From assembly GCA_050943215.1 (NCBI GenBank), contig JBMNOU010000002.1:1-64000 (forward strand): 64,000 nucleotides of DNA, in the 5' to 3' direction. A program made the position numbers and the translations under genes. The notes beneath the pieces were generated by a model that saw only the letters and a program-made list of their open reading frames with translations, searched no databases and was not told the origin of the DNA. This document shows positions 19,058-27,615 of this stretch, piece after piece. The stretch is from JBMNOU01 sp050943215. Its GTDB lineage: Bacteria; Bacillota; Clostridia; Christensenellales; SZUA-584. How positions within the stretch are numbered: the stretch's first letter is position 1; the number at the start of each line of letters is the position of its first letter.

Positions 19058-20011
19058 ATGTTCTGTACGAAATGTGGTCATAAAAACATAGAAGAATCTG
19101 CCTTTTGCGTTAACTGTGGCAGTGCCTTGCAAAGCATAGAATCACAGCCTCAGGCATCACAGGGCCGGTTCATGCCTCTAAAGGGCCACGGCCAATATAT
19201 GCCGCCTCCTCAGGGAATGTACCCTAATTACCCTCTTCAAGTCCCAAAGAAGAGCAGGAAAGGACTTGTTGTAGGGCTTTGTATAGGAGGCATTGTTATC
19301 ATTGCAGCCGCGGTTGTGCTTGTAATATTGCTGACCGGTAAAACACCTATTGTGGGGCAGTGGTACAGCGATGAGCGTACAGAGGTGGTCGAGTTTAACG
19401 ATGATGGAACGATGATCGTTTATACAGTTTCCGGAGACAATCAAGGCGAATATAAGTTTGATAATAGCAAAGGCGAAGGCATTATTTCGATCGCAGGGGC
19501 GGAATATGATTTTGAAACGTATAAAGATGAGCTTTTAATCCAGGGCGTAGGTGCTTATATCAAGGCTAAAGATGGATTTGATGTGAATAATTTTATAGAT
19601 GATGCAATAAGTGCTTTTAATGGTTTTGCAGGCGATGATTTTATCGATGATGATTTGTCAGATGGGGGAGCTGCCCCCGCGGATAGGCCGAGCTTGGCAC
19701 CGGATCAAATCGGTATCCTTGGTACATGGTATGAAACAACGGGGTTTGGCGGAACAATGGATTTCTATTCGGATGGCACATTTAGTATGAAGGCGATGGG
19801 CATTACAATCTCGGGCAGCTATACGTTTAATCCCGCAATGGAAAGGGGAGAGCTGAATATAGAGTTTGCCGGAGAGACAACCACATCAACGATATATCTT
19901 AAAAACGGCATACTTGATATAGATGGCATGCAATATACCAAAGAATATGTAGAACAGATAGATCCAAAAGAAATGTTAGAAGGTTTTGATTTAAGCAGCC
20001 TCCCTTATTAA
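19058..20011 (+). CDS. Zinc-ribbon membrane-anchored protein, two GTWY-type domains
   Basis: This 317-residue paralogue of the upstream gene has an N-terminal zinc ribbon (FCTKCG, FCVNCG), a Pro/Gln/Tyr-rich linker and one transmembrane helix (VVGLCIGGIVIIAAAVVLVI). Two extracellular copies of the same strand-rich domain follow: a diverged one starting GQWYSDERTEVVEFNDDGTM and one starting GTWYETTGFGGTMDFYSDGT. An acidic linker (DDFIDDDLSDGG) separates them. It starts 27 bases after its neighbour, so the pair is one operon. The second copy is closer to the single domain of the upstream gene than to its own first copy. Function unknown. Confidence 0.7.
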   Translation: MFCTKCGHKNIEESAFCVNCGSALQSIESQPQASQGRFMPLKGHGQYMPPPQGMYPNYPLQVPKKSRKGLVVGLCIGGIVIIAAAVVLVILLTGKTPIVGQWYSDERTEVVEFNDDGTMIVYTVSGDNQGEYKFDNSKGEGIISIAGAEYDFETYKDELLIQGVGAYIKAKDGFDVNNFIDDAISAFNGFAGDDFIDDDLSDGGAAPADRPSLAPDQIGILGTWYETTGFGGTMDFYSDGTFSMKAMGITISGSYTFNPAMERGELNIEFAGETTTSTIYLKNGILDIDGMQYTKEYVEQIDPKEMLEGFDLSSLPY

Positions 20012-20048
20012 TGATGTGCCAAGGGGTAAATAAGCCAAAATGTAATGT

Positions 20049-20080
20049 AAGAGCTAATAATACCGGCTCTTTATTAATTT
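20049..20080 (+). terminator. Weak hairpin terminator after the zinc-ribbon pair
   Basis: AAGAGC (20049-20054) can pair with GCTCTT (20066-20071) around an 11-base loop, followed by a T-rich but interrupted tail. The stem is short. It is the only candidate between this operon and the next promoter. Confidence 0.4.
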
Positions 20081-20160
20081 GACTTAACCGATATTGAAAT
20101 GTTTTTTATTTCTTACACTAAAAGACGCATTATTCTATGAATAGCAAAACATATAATAAG

Positions 20161-20189
20161 TTGTATTTAACTGCAAACCATGGTAAAAT
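20161..20189 (+). promoter_or_regulatory. Promoter of the lamin-tail/VTC operon
   Basis: TTGTAT (20161-20166), a 17-base spacer and TAAAAT (20184-20189), with TGG directly before the -10, make a good extended SigA promoter about 28 bases before the GTG start. Confidence 0.6.
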
Positions 20190-20216
20190 CTATTTTGCAA
20201 AAGTCAGGGCAGGAGC

Positions 20217-21287
20217 GTGAAATTTTTGAATGTTTTAAAAAGTATAGTAGCAATTATTATCGTTGCCGCTTTATTTGTAGGCGTTATTATGTATTTCACG
20301 CGTTCGGAAAGTGATCAGACAATCCCTGTGGGTACCATAATTATCAACGAATTTATGGCATCTAACAGAAGTTTTTTACCTGACGAGTTAGGCAGTTATA
20401 GCGATTGGATCGAAATATATAATCCGACCGATCAGGATGCAGACCTTTCGGGGTTTGGTTTGTCAAACGATTCCTCAACGGTTAAATGGGCTTTTCCACA
20501 TATTATTCTGCCTTCCCGAAGTTATCTGGTTGTATTTGCTTCCGGAAAAGGGACTTCTGATGCAGATGCTATATATCAGCATACCAATTTCAAGCTAAAC
20601 GCATCAAAGGGTGGTCTTTATCTGATGAGTACTTCGGGCGAAATTGTTGATAAAATCGAATATAAGGATCAGATAAAAAATATTTCTTTAGGGAGAAGCA
20701 CTAAAGATATGACTCAATGGGATTTGTTTGAACAACCCACGCCGGGGTTTGCCAATGACGAAGCCGGGTATACGGCGTTCATGCAGAGCAGGGTTGCTGA
20801 TAAGAGCACGCTACTTATAACCGAGGTAATGTCTTCTAATAAGACAACGCTGGCTGACAATAGTGGTAATTTTTACGATTATATCGAGCTGTACAATGCG
20901 GGCGATAAAGCGGTCAACCTTAGCGGTTACGGCTTATCGGATGATACGGGAAATGTGCTTAAGTGGAGATTCCCGGATTTTGCTATTGAGGCGGGCGCAT
21001 ATTTAGTGGTTTATGCGTCTAGGGAAGATAAATTGAATACGGATATTTCAAAATCCGCAATTCATACGAATTTTTGTATTTCCTCTTATAAGGAAACGAT
21101 CGTACTGTCAAACCCTATGGGACTGATTCTCGATCAGATTAGCGTATCTGAGATAAAAGCCGACCATGCATATGCGCGCGTGCTTGACCAGGAGGGCTAC
21201 GGTACCGATTGGGAAATGACAAGCCTTCCGACGCCGGGTTTTCCGAATAACGAAGAGGGTTACGCTTCATTCCAGGAAAACAAATGA
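20217..21287 (+). CDS. Membrane-anchored protein with two lamin-tail domains
   Basis: The 356-residue protein has one N-terminal transmembrane helix (IVAIIIVAALFVGVIMYF), so most of it lies outside the membrane. Two lamin-tail (LTD) Ig-like domains follow. One begins IIINEFMASNRSFL (about residues 42-165) and the second LLITEVMSSNKTTL (about 195-340). Each has the LTD core DWIEIYNPTDQDADLSGFGL or YIELYNAGDKAVNLSGYGL, and each is followed by a PTPGF(A/P)N(D/N)E linker. In many Firmicutes LTD domains are fused to a CotH kinase domain, and none is present here. AGGAG at 20211-20215 is close to GTG 20217 and suits TTG 20226 better, so the exact start is uncertain. It heads the operon with the VTC and DUF4956 genes. 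Confidence 0.78.
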   Translation: MKFLNVLKSIVAIIIVAALFVGVIMYFTRSESDQTIPVGTIIINEFMASNRSFLPDELGSYSDWIEIYNPTDQDADLSGFGLSNDSSTVKWAFPHIILPSRSYLVVFASGKGTSDADAIYQHTNFKLNASKGGLYLMSTSGEIVDKIEYKDQIKNISLGRSTKDMTQWDLFEQPTPGFANDEAGYTAFMQSRVADKSTLLITEVMSSNKTTLADNSGNFYDYIELYNAGDKAVNLSGYGLSDDTGNVLKWRFPDFAIEAGAYLVVYASREDKLNTDISKSAIHTNFCISSYKETIVLSNPMGLILDQISVSEIKADHAYARVLDQEGYGTDWEMTSLPTPGFPNNEEGYASFQENK

Positions 21288-21391
21288 GCTTCGGGGCATT
21301 TTTTGGGCTTTCGGAACAGGAAACTATAGCGATATTCGGTACGGCAGGCCGCGCGCCTACTCAGTGGGAGATTGAAACATACGGGAGTTAG
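21284..21391 (+). CDS. Possible 35-residue protein coupled to the LTD gene
   Basis: An ATG overlapping the LTD stop (ATGA at 21284-21287) opens a 35-codon frame that ends at 21391, exactly where the VTC gene's AGGGGG ribosome site begins. The product starts MSFGAFFGLSEQETIAIFGT and ends WEIETYGS, with no signal peptide or membrane helix. The ATGA overlap and the tight fit into the gap suggest a translated small ORF. I know of no family for it. It could also be the trace of a longer gene lost between the two neighbours. Confidence 0.4.
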   Translation: MSFGAFFGLSEQETIAIFGTAGRAPTQWEIETYGS

Positions 21392-21400
21392 AGGGGGAAA

Positions 21401-22564
21401 ATGGCCAGAAGAAAACAGGATGATATATTTAGACGGCTAAATAAACAAAAACCGCTTATTAAAAACAAGGAACTTAAGCCACTCTCGTCGCATGATTTTA
21501 AACCTGCAAGAAGTTCTTTTGATAGCATGGCTGAAAGAAAAGCGGACAGACGGAGAAAAACAAAACGCTGCTTAGACAATGAACTAAGTATATTTTCCGA
21601 TACGAAAAAAAGGGCGGTATATAAGAAAAACCAGACAAAACAGGGCAACGCGCTTGCCGGCAGGTATAAAGGCAAAAAGAACGATGCGAAGGATAAAAAA
21701 CAAGGGCTTATTTTTACTGAGCAAACAAAACCGGCACCGAATCGTCAAACTGGTTTTATAAAACCACAGTTTAAAAAACAAGAACCGGCGATGCGCTACG
21801 CAGAAACCACCGGGTTTTTGCGCCCGAATATCCTAACCCAAAGAGCTGTATACCCCAAAGCAGATGCACAAATCAAAGGTAGGCTGACCTTTAGGCATGA
21901 GCTGAAATACTACATCAACTACCGAGATTATATTCTGCTTAAGAATGCGCTAAAATCGCTAATATCACTCGATGCGCATGCGGGAAGTGACAATACATAT
22001 CTAATACGCAGCCTATATTTTGACGACGTTTACGAAAGCGCGCTCATTGATAAGATTGCAGGAAGCGATGTGAGAAGCAAATACAGGATCAGGATATATA
22101 ACTTATCTGATGACGTTATCAAGTTTGAAAAGAAGATGAAGCTAGGTCAATATATTACGAAAAAAAGCATAGCGCTATCCCGTGATGAATATGACCGGAT
22201 TATCGCCGGAGATACCGCCTTCTTATTGAGCAGAAAAGAAGAGCTGGCATCTGAGATATACCTTAAGATCAAGAACAATCTGTTAAAACCTCGCGTGGTG
22301 GTTGATTATAGACGTGAAGCCTACGTTTCTCCATTTGAAAATGTTAGGATTACGTTTGATATGGACCTTAAATCAGGGTTGTTGCTGACAGATATTTTTG
22401 ACCCGTATATGCCGGTGATGCCGATGTATGACAGCGGGCTCATGGTGCTTGAAATCAAGTTTGACCGATATCTGCCTGAATATATACGGTGTATTCTCAG
22501 CAACCTCGATACGGCCACGAGAAGCGCTATTTCCAAATATGTAATATGCAGAAAATATGAATAG
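21401..22564 (+). CDS. VTC-domain protein (polyphosphate polymerase-like) with basic N-terminal extension
   Basis: Residues about 160-387 form a VTC domain, the tunnel-shaped fold of yeast vacuolar transporter chaperone, which makes polyphosphate from ATP. Recognisable parts are RHELKYYINYRDYILLKNAL, YLIRSLYFDDVYESA, KYRIRIYNLSDDVIKFEKKM and MVLEIKFDRYLPEYIR, rich in the Arg/Lys residues that bind phosphate. The first ~150 residues are unusual: strongly basic, low in hydrophobics and probably disordered (e.g. RRRKTKRCLDNE, KGKKNDAKDKKQG). It lies 12 bases before the DUF4956 gene, a well known partner. Polyphosphate synthesis is inferred from family membership only. Confidence 0.82.
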   Translation: MARRKQDDIFRRLNKQKPLIKNKELKPLSSHDFKPARSSFDSMAERKADRRRKTKRCLDNELSIFSDTKKRAVYKKNQTKQGNALAGRYKGKKNDAKDKKQGLIFTEQTKPAPNRQTGFIKPQFKKQEPAMRYAETTGFLRPNILTQRAVYPKADAQIKGRLTFRHELKYYINYRDYILLKNALKSLISLDAHAGSDNTYLIRSLYFDDVYESALIDKIAGSDVRSKYRIRIYNLSDDVIKFEKKMKLGQYITKKSIALSRDEYDRIIAGDTAFLLSRKEELASEIYLKIKNNLLKPRVVVDYRREAYVSPFENVRITFDMDLKSGLLLTDIFDPYMPVMPMYDSGLMVLEIKFDRYLPEYIRCILSNLDTATRSAISKYVICRKYE

Positions 22565-22576
22565 GAGGTTTTAATA

Positions 22577-23254
22577 ATGAGTACAACTGACATGATTAAA
22601 AAAAGCGTGCTCGATAGTTTTCGGTTAATGGGGGAAATCAAAATTGAGGATATCTTGATTACTCTGCTATTAGCATTTATCATCGGCATATTTATGTATA
22701 TCATATACCGGGTGACGTTCGGCGGTGTGATTTTATCGAAGAGCTTTGGCACGTCTCTTGTAATGCTATGCATGGTGACGTCTATGGTCATACTGCTGAT
22801 TTCCAATAATCTGATGCTTTCTCTTGGCATGGTTGGTGCATTGTCCATCGTCAGGTTTAGGACAGCGGTTAAAGACCCGATGGATACGATATTTATGTTC
22901 TGGGCAATTGCTGCGGGTATTGCACTTGGCGCACAACAATTTGCGATCGCCGGCATTGGTGTTCTGGGGATCGGTTTGCTGATGATCATCTGGAATCTTT
23001 TCCGGTCAAAGAAGAATTTCCCGTTTATGCTAGTGATACGATTTGATGAAAGCTGCAAGAAAGAAGTACAGGCTGTGCTGCGCAAAATGCCGCAGGGCCG
23101 GCTAAAATCTAAGATTGTTTCACAGGGAATGATAGAGCTTACGATAGAAATGAACATCAAAGAAAATGAAGTCGGTATGATCGATGCTTTTTCTACGATT
23201 CCTGGTGTGCACGATGCATCGCTGATCAGCTATAAAGGCGATGCCATTGCCTAA
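22577..23254 (+). CDS. DUF4956 membrane protein
   Basis: The 225-residue protein has four hydrophobic helices in its first half (ILITLLLAFIIGIFMYIIYR; SLVMLCMVTSMVILLISNNL; FMFWAIAAGIALGAQ; IAGIGVLGIGLLMIIWNLF). Between them lies the family's conserved loop MVGALSIVRFRTAVKDPMDT, followed by a cytoplasmic ferredoxin-like tail. DUF4956 genes commonly sit beside VTC-domain genes, so a role with the polymerase (channel or scaffold) is inferred. An AGGAGG ribosome site lies at the end of the VTC gene. This is the last gene of the operon. Confidence 0.82.
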   Translation: MSTTDMIKKSVLDSFRLMGEIKIEDILITLLLAFIIGIFMYIIYRVTFGGVILSKSFGTSLVMLCMVTSMVILLISNNLMLSLGMVGALSIVRFRTAVKDPMDTIFMFWAIAAGIALGAQQFAIAGIGVLGIGLLMIIWNLFRSKKNFPFMLVIRFDESCKKEVQAVLRKMPQGRLKSKIVSQGMIELTIEMNIKENEVGMIDAFSTIPGVHDASLISYKGDAIA

Positions 23255-23274
23255 ACCATCATTTTTTAAAATAT

Positions 23275-23306
23275 TTTTAAATACCGCACTAGACTGGTGC
23301 GGTATT
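23275..23306. terminator. Bidirectional hairpin between the DUF4956 and speB ends
   Basis: ATACCGCAC (23281-23289) pairs perfectly with GTGCGGTAT (23297-23305) around a seven-base loop. On the minus strand it is followed by a U/A-rich tail, so it can end the spe operon. On the plus strand it may also end the DUF4956 operon, although its T-run is poor. Confidence 0.65.
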
Positions 23307-23419
23307 GCTGATTATTGCATTTAAAAATAGCCATATGAATTGGCAGATTGCAACTTGTTGGTATAGTCTGTTTATAATCGGGATTATTCGCCGCGGATTC
23401 GCAAACGGTAAGAATACGA

Positions 23420-24265
23420 TTATCCCAGCATCAGCAGCAGTTCGCGCAATATCTTGCATGCGGTGAGCGTAGAGGCACCGCTTGCGTCGTAATGGGGGGA
23501 AAGCTCACAAAGGTCCGCACCGACAATATGTAAACCCCGCATATTCATGATACACCCCATCAGATCGTCAAATGAAATTCCACCTGCTTCGGGTGTACCC
23601 GTCCCCGAAAACACCGAAGGATCTAAAACATCAAGGTCTATCGTAAGATATACGGGCTTGCTTTGTGTTTTCTCTAATGCATCATCAATTTTGCTGCAAT
23701 CAAACATATGCGTAAAGACATGGGTTTTGCCCCATGTTAATTCTTCTTTTTCCCCAGAACGGATACCGTATTGAAATATCCTATCGTCGCCGACTAGATC
23801 CCAAACCCGGCGTATTACGGTTGCGTGCGATAGCTTCTGTCCGAAATATTGGTCTCTCAAATCTGCGTGCGCATCGAAGTGAATGATGTGCAGATCCGGA
23901 TAATGGTTAATTAATGCGCGAACGGCACCCAATGTGACAAGATGCTCTCCGCCTATCATCACTGGCAGCTTGCTGTCGGCTGCAATCCTGCCTGTGCTTT
24001 GTTCTATGGTATCAAGTACCGTCTGCGTGTTGCCGAATGGCAATTCTAAATCGCCGATATCGCATATAGGCAGATCAGCCAGGTCTTTATCCTGATATGG
24101 GCTATATGTCTCGATACCATCCCCGCTGCCGAGGCGCATTGACTGAGGCGCAAAGCGAGCGCCCGGACGAAATGATACCGTACCGTCAAAAGGCGCACCG
24201 AATAAAACTATCTCTGCATCCGCGTATTCGCTGTCGCAACCTATAAAATTCAAAACATTACTCAT
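23420..24265 (-). CDS. speB: Agmatinase
   Basis: The 281-residue ureohydrolase converts agmatine to putrescine and urea. The Mn-binding motifs of the arginase fold are present: GGEHLVTLGAV, HFDAHADLRDQYFGQKLSHA and LTIDLDVLDPS. The family includes arginase, formiminoglutamase and agmatinase. Length and operon position after an arginine/agmatine pathway decarboxylase and spermidine synthase make agmatinase the clear choice. It overlaps speE by 8 bases and is the last gene of the spe operon. Confidence 0.9.
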   Translation of the reverse strand: MSNVLNFIGCDSEYADAEIVLFGAPFDGTVSFRPGARFAPQSMRLGSGDGIETYSPYQDKDLADLPICDIGDLELPFGNTQTVLDTIEQSTGRIAADSKLPVMIGGEHLVTLGAVRALINHYPDLHIIHFDAHADLRDQYFGQKLSHATVIRRVWDLVGDDRIFQYGIRSGEKEELTWGKTHVFTHMFDCSKIDDALEKTQSKPVYLTIDLDVLDPSVFSGTGTPEAGGISFDDLMGCIMNMRGLHIVGADLCELSPHYDASGASTLTACKILRELLLMLG

Positions 24266-25115
24266 AATCTAGATTTTCCAGCATCTCGAGTACATAGTTT
24301 GGCAGTGCGAACGCTGCCTTGTGCAACGCCGTATTGTAATACCGGGTTTCCAGTCCCAAAGCGCACCATTTTTTTTCATCGAGGTTGTCGATCGGGTCTA
24401 TCGACTTTGAAGCAAAACCAAATAGCCAATGCCCCGAGGGGTATGTGGGGATGTGTGCCTGATATACGCGGCAAATCGGAAAGAATTCACGTATTCTTTT
24501 ATGTGCTCTTATCATGCTGTTTGCATACGCCTCATAATATGGGCTTTCATGCTGGTTAACGAGAATGCCTTTTTCAGTCAGCGCGTTATAGCAGTTGCCA
24601 TAGAATTCCTTTGTAAACAGCCCTTCGCCCGGCCCGAAAGGATCGGTCGAATCGACGATAATAAGATCGTAAGCGTTTTGTTTGGAACGCACAAACCGAA
24701 GGCCGTCCTCATAGTGGATACTAACGCGCGCGTCTTTAAGATGGCACGAAAGCTGGGGGAGGTATTCAAGGCATACGCTAACCACCTTTTTATCAATCTC
24801 CACCATATCGATATGCGCAACAGACTGATACCGCGTCAGTTCGCGAATCGTTCCGCCGTCTCCCGCGCCGATCACCAGAATATTCCTAATGCTCGGATTA
24901 GCAGCCATCGGTACGTGAACGATCATATCATGATAGATAAATTCATCTTTTTCGGTTGCCATCATCAGTCCATCCAGCGTCAGGAACCGCCCGAACTCGT
25001 CCGATTCAAACACATCGATCTGCTGAAATTCACTGCGTCCGCTGTAAAGCTGCCGCTTGATTTTTATTGAAAACCGTACGGAATCCGTATGCTCTTCCGT
25101 ATACCACAGTTCCAT
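24258..25115 (-). CDS. speE: Spermidine synthase
   Basis: The 285-residue aminopropyltransferase joins putrescine and decarboxylated S-adenosylmethionine to give spermidine. It has the N-terminal strand domain (ELWYTEEHTDSVRFSIK), the nucleotide site VIGAGDGGTIRELTRY, and the catalytic region DLIIVDSTDPFGPGEGLFT with its conserved Asp residues. It lies between speA and speB. The ATG is preceded by an AGGTGA ribosome site. Confidence 0.93.
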   Translation of the reverse strand: MELWYTEEHTDSVRFSIKIKRQLYSGRSEFQQIDVFESDEFGRFLTLDGLMMATEKDEFIYHDMIVHVPMAANPSIRNILVIGAGDGGTIRELTRYQSVAHIDMVEIDKKVVSVCLEYLPQLSCHLKDARVSIHYEDGLRFVRSKQNAYDLIIVDSTDPFGPGEGLFTKEFYGNCYNALTEKGILVNQHESPYYEAYANSMIRAHKRIREFFPICRVYQAHIPTYPSGHWLFGFASKSIDPIDNLDEKKWCALGLETRYYNTALHKAAFALPNYVLEMLENLDYE

Positions 25116-25130
25116 TATATCACCTCAACG

Positions 25131-26606
25131 TTAAATAATTATTTTAATAAATGCCATATCCATATCTTCAGCGCCTGTCAGCAGCGCGCCTTTTTGTTTG
25201 GCGTAGAGTATATAGTTGATGATTTCCTTTGTGATCACTTCGCCCGGTGCTATGATCGGTATGCCAGGAGGATAGCACATGACAAATTCTCCGCTGATGG
25301 CCCCTACACTTTTATTTAATGGTACACTTTTTTTCTGGGCATAGAATGCCTGCTTTGGAGACATCTTGACCATGGGAGAGATATATTCGTGGTCAAACAT
25401 GTCGGAACGATGCCCAGGTTTTAACCGCTTGATTTCAGCCAGAGCCGCAACCAGTCTCTCGATTGCCAGAGTAGAATCACCAACCGAAATAATCGCTAAA
25501 AAATTAGCGACGTCTCCAAATTCTATTTGAATAGAATACTCATCGCGCAATATATCATAGACTTCGAAGCCAGCAAGGCCTAGATTTAATGTGTTGATAC
25601 TAAGCTTGGTGCGGTCAAAATCATACACTGCCGGTCCCGCTATCTCGCTTGAAAATGCGTAGTATCCGCCGATCGTATTGATCTCGCGCCGTGCATATTC
25701 CGCGAGGCTTAGTACTTTATCAAACATCGCCATACCGTTTATCGCCAGATTCTTTCTCGCAATATCCAGGGATGAGAGCAGCAGGTATGACGCGCTGGTC
25801 GTCTGCGTCAGATTGATAACAATGCGGACATGATCGACATTGACACGTGCGCAGTTCACCAGTAGCATTGAACTTTGAGTCAATGAACCGCCTGTTTTAT
25901 GTACGCTGACGGCTGCCATATCTGCCCCAAGATGCATGGCAGCATCCGGAAGGTCATCATGGAAATAAAACTGCGTACCGTGCGCTTCATCGGCCAGCAC
26001 GAGCATGCCGTGGTGGTGCGCTATATCAATAATCCGGGTTAGTTCTGAGCAGATGCCATAGTAAGTCGGGTTGTTTACAAAAACAGCTTTGGCATCCGGA
26101 TTCTCTCGTATTGCGTTTTCCACATCTTTAGCCGTCATGCCAAGCGGGATACCGAGCTGTGGGTGGATACCGGGATTCACGTACACGGGGACGGCACCAC
26201 ATAGTATCAATGCATTGATGGCACTTCTGTGAACATTCCTCGGCATAATTATCTTATCATGTTCACCACAGCAGCTAAGAATCATTGCCTGGACGGAGGA
26301 TGTTGTTCCACCAACCAAAAAAAAGGCGCTGTCGCACCCAAACGCATCGGCGGCAAGCGCTTCAGCTTCTTTAATGACGGATATAGGATGGCACAAATTG
26401 TCGAGGGGCTTCATCGAGTTGACATCGATGGAAACGCATTTTTCTCCTAAAAAATCGCGCAGCTCGGGCGTGCCCCTGCCTTGCTTGTGCCCCGGCACGT
26501 CAAACGGCACGACACGCCGGCGCTTATAGGCTTGTAATGCGGACAGTATTGGCGTTTTTGTCTGATCCGCATTATTTTGCCGGTTATTTGTAGATGTTCG
26601 TTCCAT
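25131..26606 (-). CDS. speA: Orn/Lys/Arg decarboxylase, probably arginine decarboxylase
   Basis: This 491-residue PLP enzyme of the fold-type I Orn/Lys/Arg family resembles Bacillus SpeA (YaaO/Cad type). It has the N-terminal [18 protein letters not shown] motif, an internal [10 protein letters not shown], the PLP-lysine site [13 protein letters not shown], and the C-terminal [13 protein letters not shown]. Substrate specificity within this family is hard to read from sequence. The neighbouring agmatinase argues for arginine, giving agmatine. The start overlaps the end of speD by 23 bases, so the two are translationally linked. Confidence 0.87.
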   Translation of the reverse strand: MERTSTNNRQNNADQTKTPILSALQAYKRRRVVPFDVPGHKQGRGTPELRDFLGEKCVSIDVNSMKPLDNLCHPISVIKEAEALAADAFGCDSAFFLVGGTTSSVQAMILSCCGEHDKIIMPRNVHRSAINALILCGAVPVYVNPGIHPQLGIPLGMTAKDVENAIRENPDAKAVFVNNPTYYGICSELTRIIDIAHHHGMLVLADEAHGTQFYFHDDLPDAAMHLGADMAAVSVHKTGGSLTQSSMLLVNCARVNVDHVRIVINLTQTTSASYLLLSSLDIARKNLAINGMAMFDKVLSLAEYARREINTIGGYYAFSSEIAGPAVYDFDRTKLSINTLNLGLAGFEVYDILRDEYSIQIEFGDVANFLAIISVGDSTLAIERLVAALAEIKRLKPGHRSDMFDHEYISPMVKMSPKQAFYAQKKSVPLNKSVGAISGEFVMCYPPGIPIIAPGEVITKEIINYILYAKQKGALLTGAEDMDMAFIKIII

Positions 26607-27405
26607 AATATATCTCGATCATCTCTCTGTAGAGTTTATCGCGGATTTGCCGTCTCTTTTCAGGCTTTAAATCATATACATCCGTGTTAAATAGGTAATT
26701 GCTAAGGTCAATTTCCTTTCTGATCATCTTTGTATGAAAAATGTTTGACTGATATACGTTAACGTCGATCGCGTCGTATGCGTTTAGCGTATCGGTATTT
26801 ATAAAGTTCTGTATCGAATTGATCTCATGATCGATATAATACTTGTTGCCGTTGACATCGCGGGTAAACCCTCGAACGCGGTAATCAATGGAAATGATAT
26901 CCGAATCAAAACTAGAAATCAGAAAATCAAGCGCCTTTAGGGGTGAGATTCTCCCGCAGGTGGATACATCAATATCCACCCTGAATGTCGTAATATCTTT
27001 TTCCGGATGAAACTCAGGATAAGTGTGCACTGTTACATGGCTTTTGTCAAGATGCGCAAGCACGCTGTCTTTCGCGTTTTCGAATACAATTTTGCCTTTG
27101 TTGCAGCTTGGGTCGATCACATGCTTGGCAATTGCCTCTTCCGTGATCAATATCGCTGCGCTGGCGCCCTGGGGTTCATAATCCTGCTTGGATATATTTA
27201 ATACATGGGCACCTATCATATCCGTTACTGTGCAAAGGATATTGGTCAACCGTTCTGAATTATACTGTTCATCTATATATATAAGATAATGGTTTTTATC
27301 TTTTTGGGATTCTGCATAACAAACATCATAGATGTTAAAGCTCAAAGACTTGGTAAGATTGTTAAAACCGTAAAGCGTTATTTTTTTATCCAATTTTGTA
27401 TCCAC
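26584..27405 (-). CDS. speD: S-adenosylmethionine decarboxylase proenzyme, Escherichia-type
   Basis: The 273-residue proenzyme self-cleaves to form a pyruvoyl cofactor and makes the aminopropyl donor for spermidine. It is the long, E. coli-like form: [13 protein letters not shown] near the N-terminus, [13 protein letters not shown], the cleavage site between Lys121 and Ser122 in [30 protein letters not shown] and [13 protein letters not shown]. The GTG at 27405 has AAAGGA almost adjacent. TTG 27393 would give a start closer to the E. coli protein (DKKITLYGF), so the start is uncertain by four residues. It is the first gene of the spe operon. Confidence 0.93.
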   Translation of the reverse strand: MDTKLDKKITLYGFNNLTKSLSFNIYDVCYAESQKDKNHYLIYIDEQYNSERLTNILCTVTDMIGAHVLNISKQDYEPQGASAAILITEEAIAKHVIDPSCNKGKIVFENAKDSVLAHLDKSHVTVHTYPEFHPEKDITTFRVDIDVSTCGRISPLKALDFLISSFDSDIISIDYRVRGFTRDVNGNKYYIDHEINSIQNFINTDTLNAYDAIDVNVYQSNIFHTKMIRKEIDLSNYLFNTDVYDLKPEKRRQIRDKLYREMIEIYYGTNIYK

Positions 27406-27426
27406 GTCCTTTGTTGTTTTGAAAAA

Positions 27427-27454
27427 ATAATATCACAAATGAATTAAAAATCAA
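27427..27454 (-). promoter_or_regulatory. Promoter of the spe operon
   Basis: On the minus strand TTGATT (27449-27454), 16 bases and TATTAT (27427-27432), with TGA immediately before the -10, form a good extended SigA promoter about 20 bases before the speD start. Confidence 0.65.
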
Positions 27455-27513
27455 CATTAAATTACTTTATTATTTTTTATCAAAATATATGTAAAAATTC
27501 ATAAATAATATAA

Positions 27514-27532
27514 CATTGTTTTTTTAACAATG
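27514..27532. repeat. Inverted repeat between spe operon and GntR gene
   Basis: CATTGTT (27514-27520) and AACAATG (27526-27532) form a perfect 7-base inverted repeat with a five-T centre. It lies between the two divergent promoters, upstream of both. It could be an operator or an A/T-rich hairpin. No regulator can be assigned. Confidence 0.4.
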
Positions 27533-27552
27533 GAATTATTTTAAAATTAATA

Positions 27553-27598
27553 TTGACAAAAGCAATGAATTATAGTTAGATACACATGTAGATAACTA
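27553..27598 (+). promoter_or_regulatory. GntR-ABC operon promoter with candidate auto-operator
   Basis: A consensus TTGACA (27553-27558) is followed after 17-18 bases by TTAGAT/TAGATA (27576-27582). The -10 is embedded in an inverted repeat TAGTTA (27573-27578) ... TAACTA (27593-27598) with ACATGT near its centre. YtrA-type GntR proteins usually repress their own operon from such sites, so this is a plausible binding site for the downstream regulator. Confidence 0.5.
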
Positions 27599-27615
27599 AG
27601 GAGGTAGTACTGTAT

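Noticed and set aside
22321..23160. 279-codon minus-strand frame opposite the VTC and DUF4956 genes
   Set aside because: Spans two well supported genes, Ser/Ile-rich, no ribosome site.
24429..25070. 213-codon open frame on the plus strand opposite speE
   Set aside because: It mirrors the reverse strand of a clear spermidine synthase gene, has no ribosome site and shows no recognisable motif.
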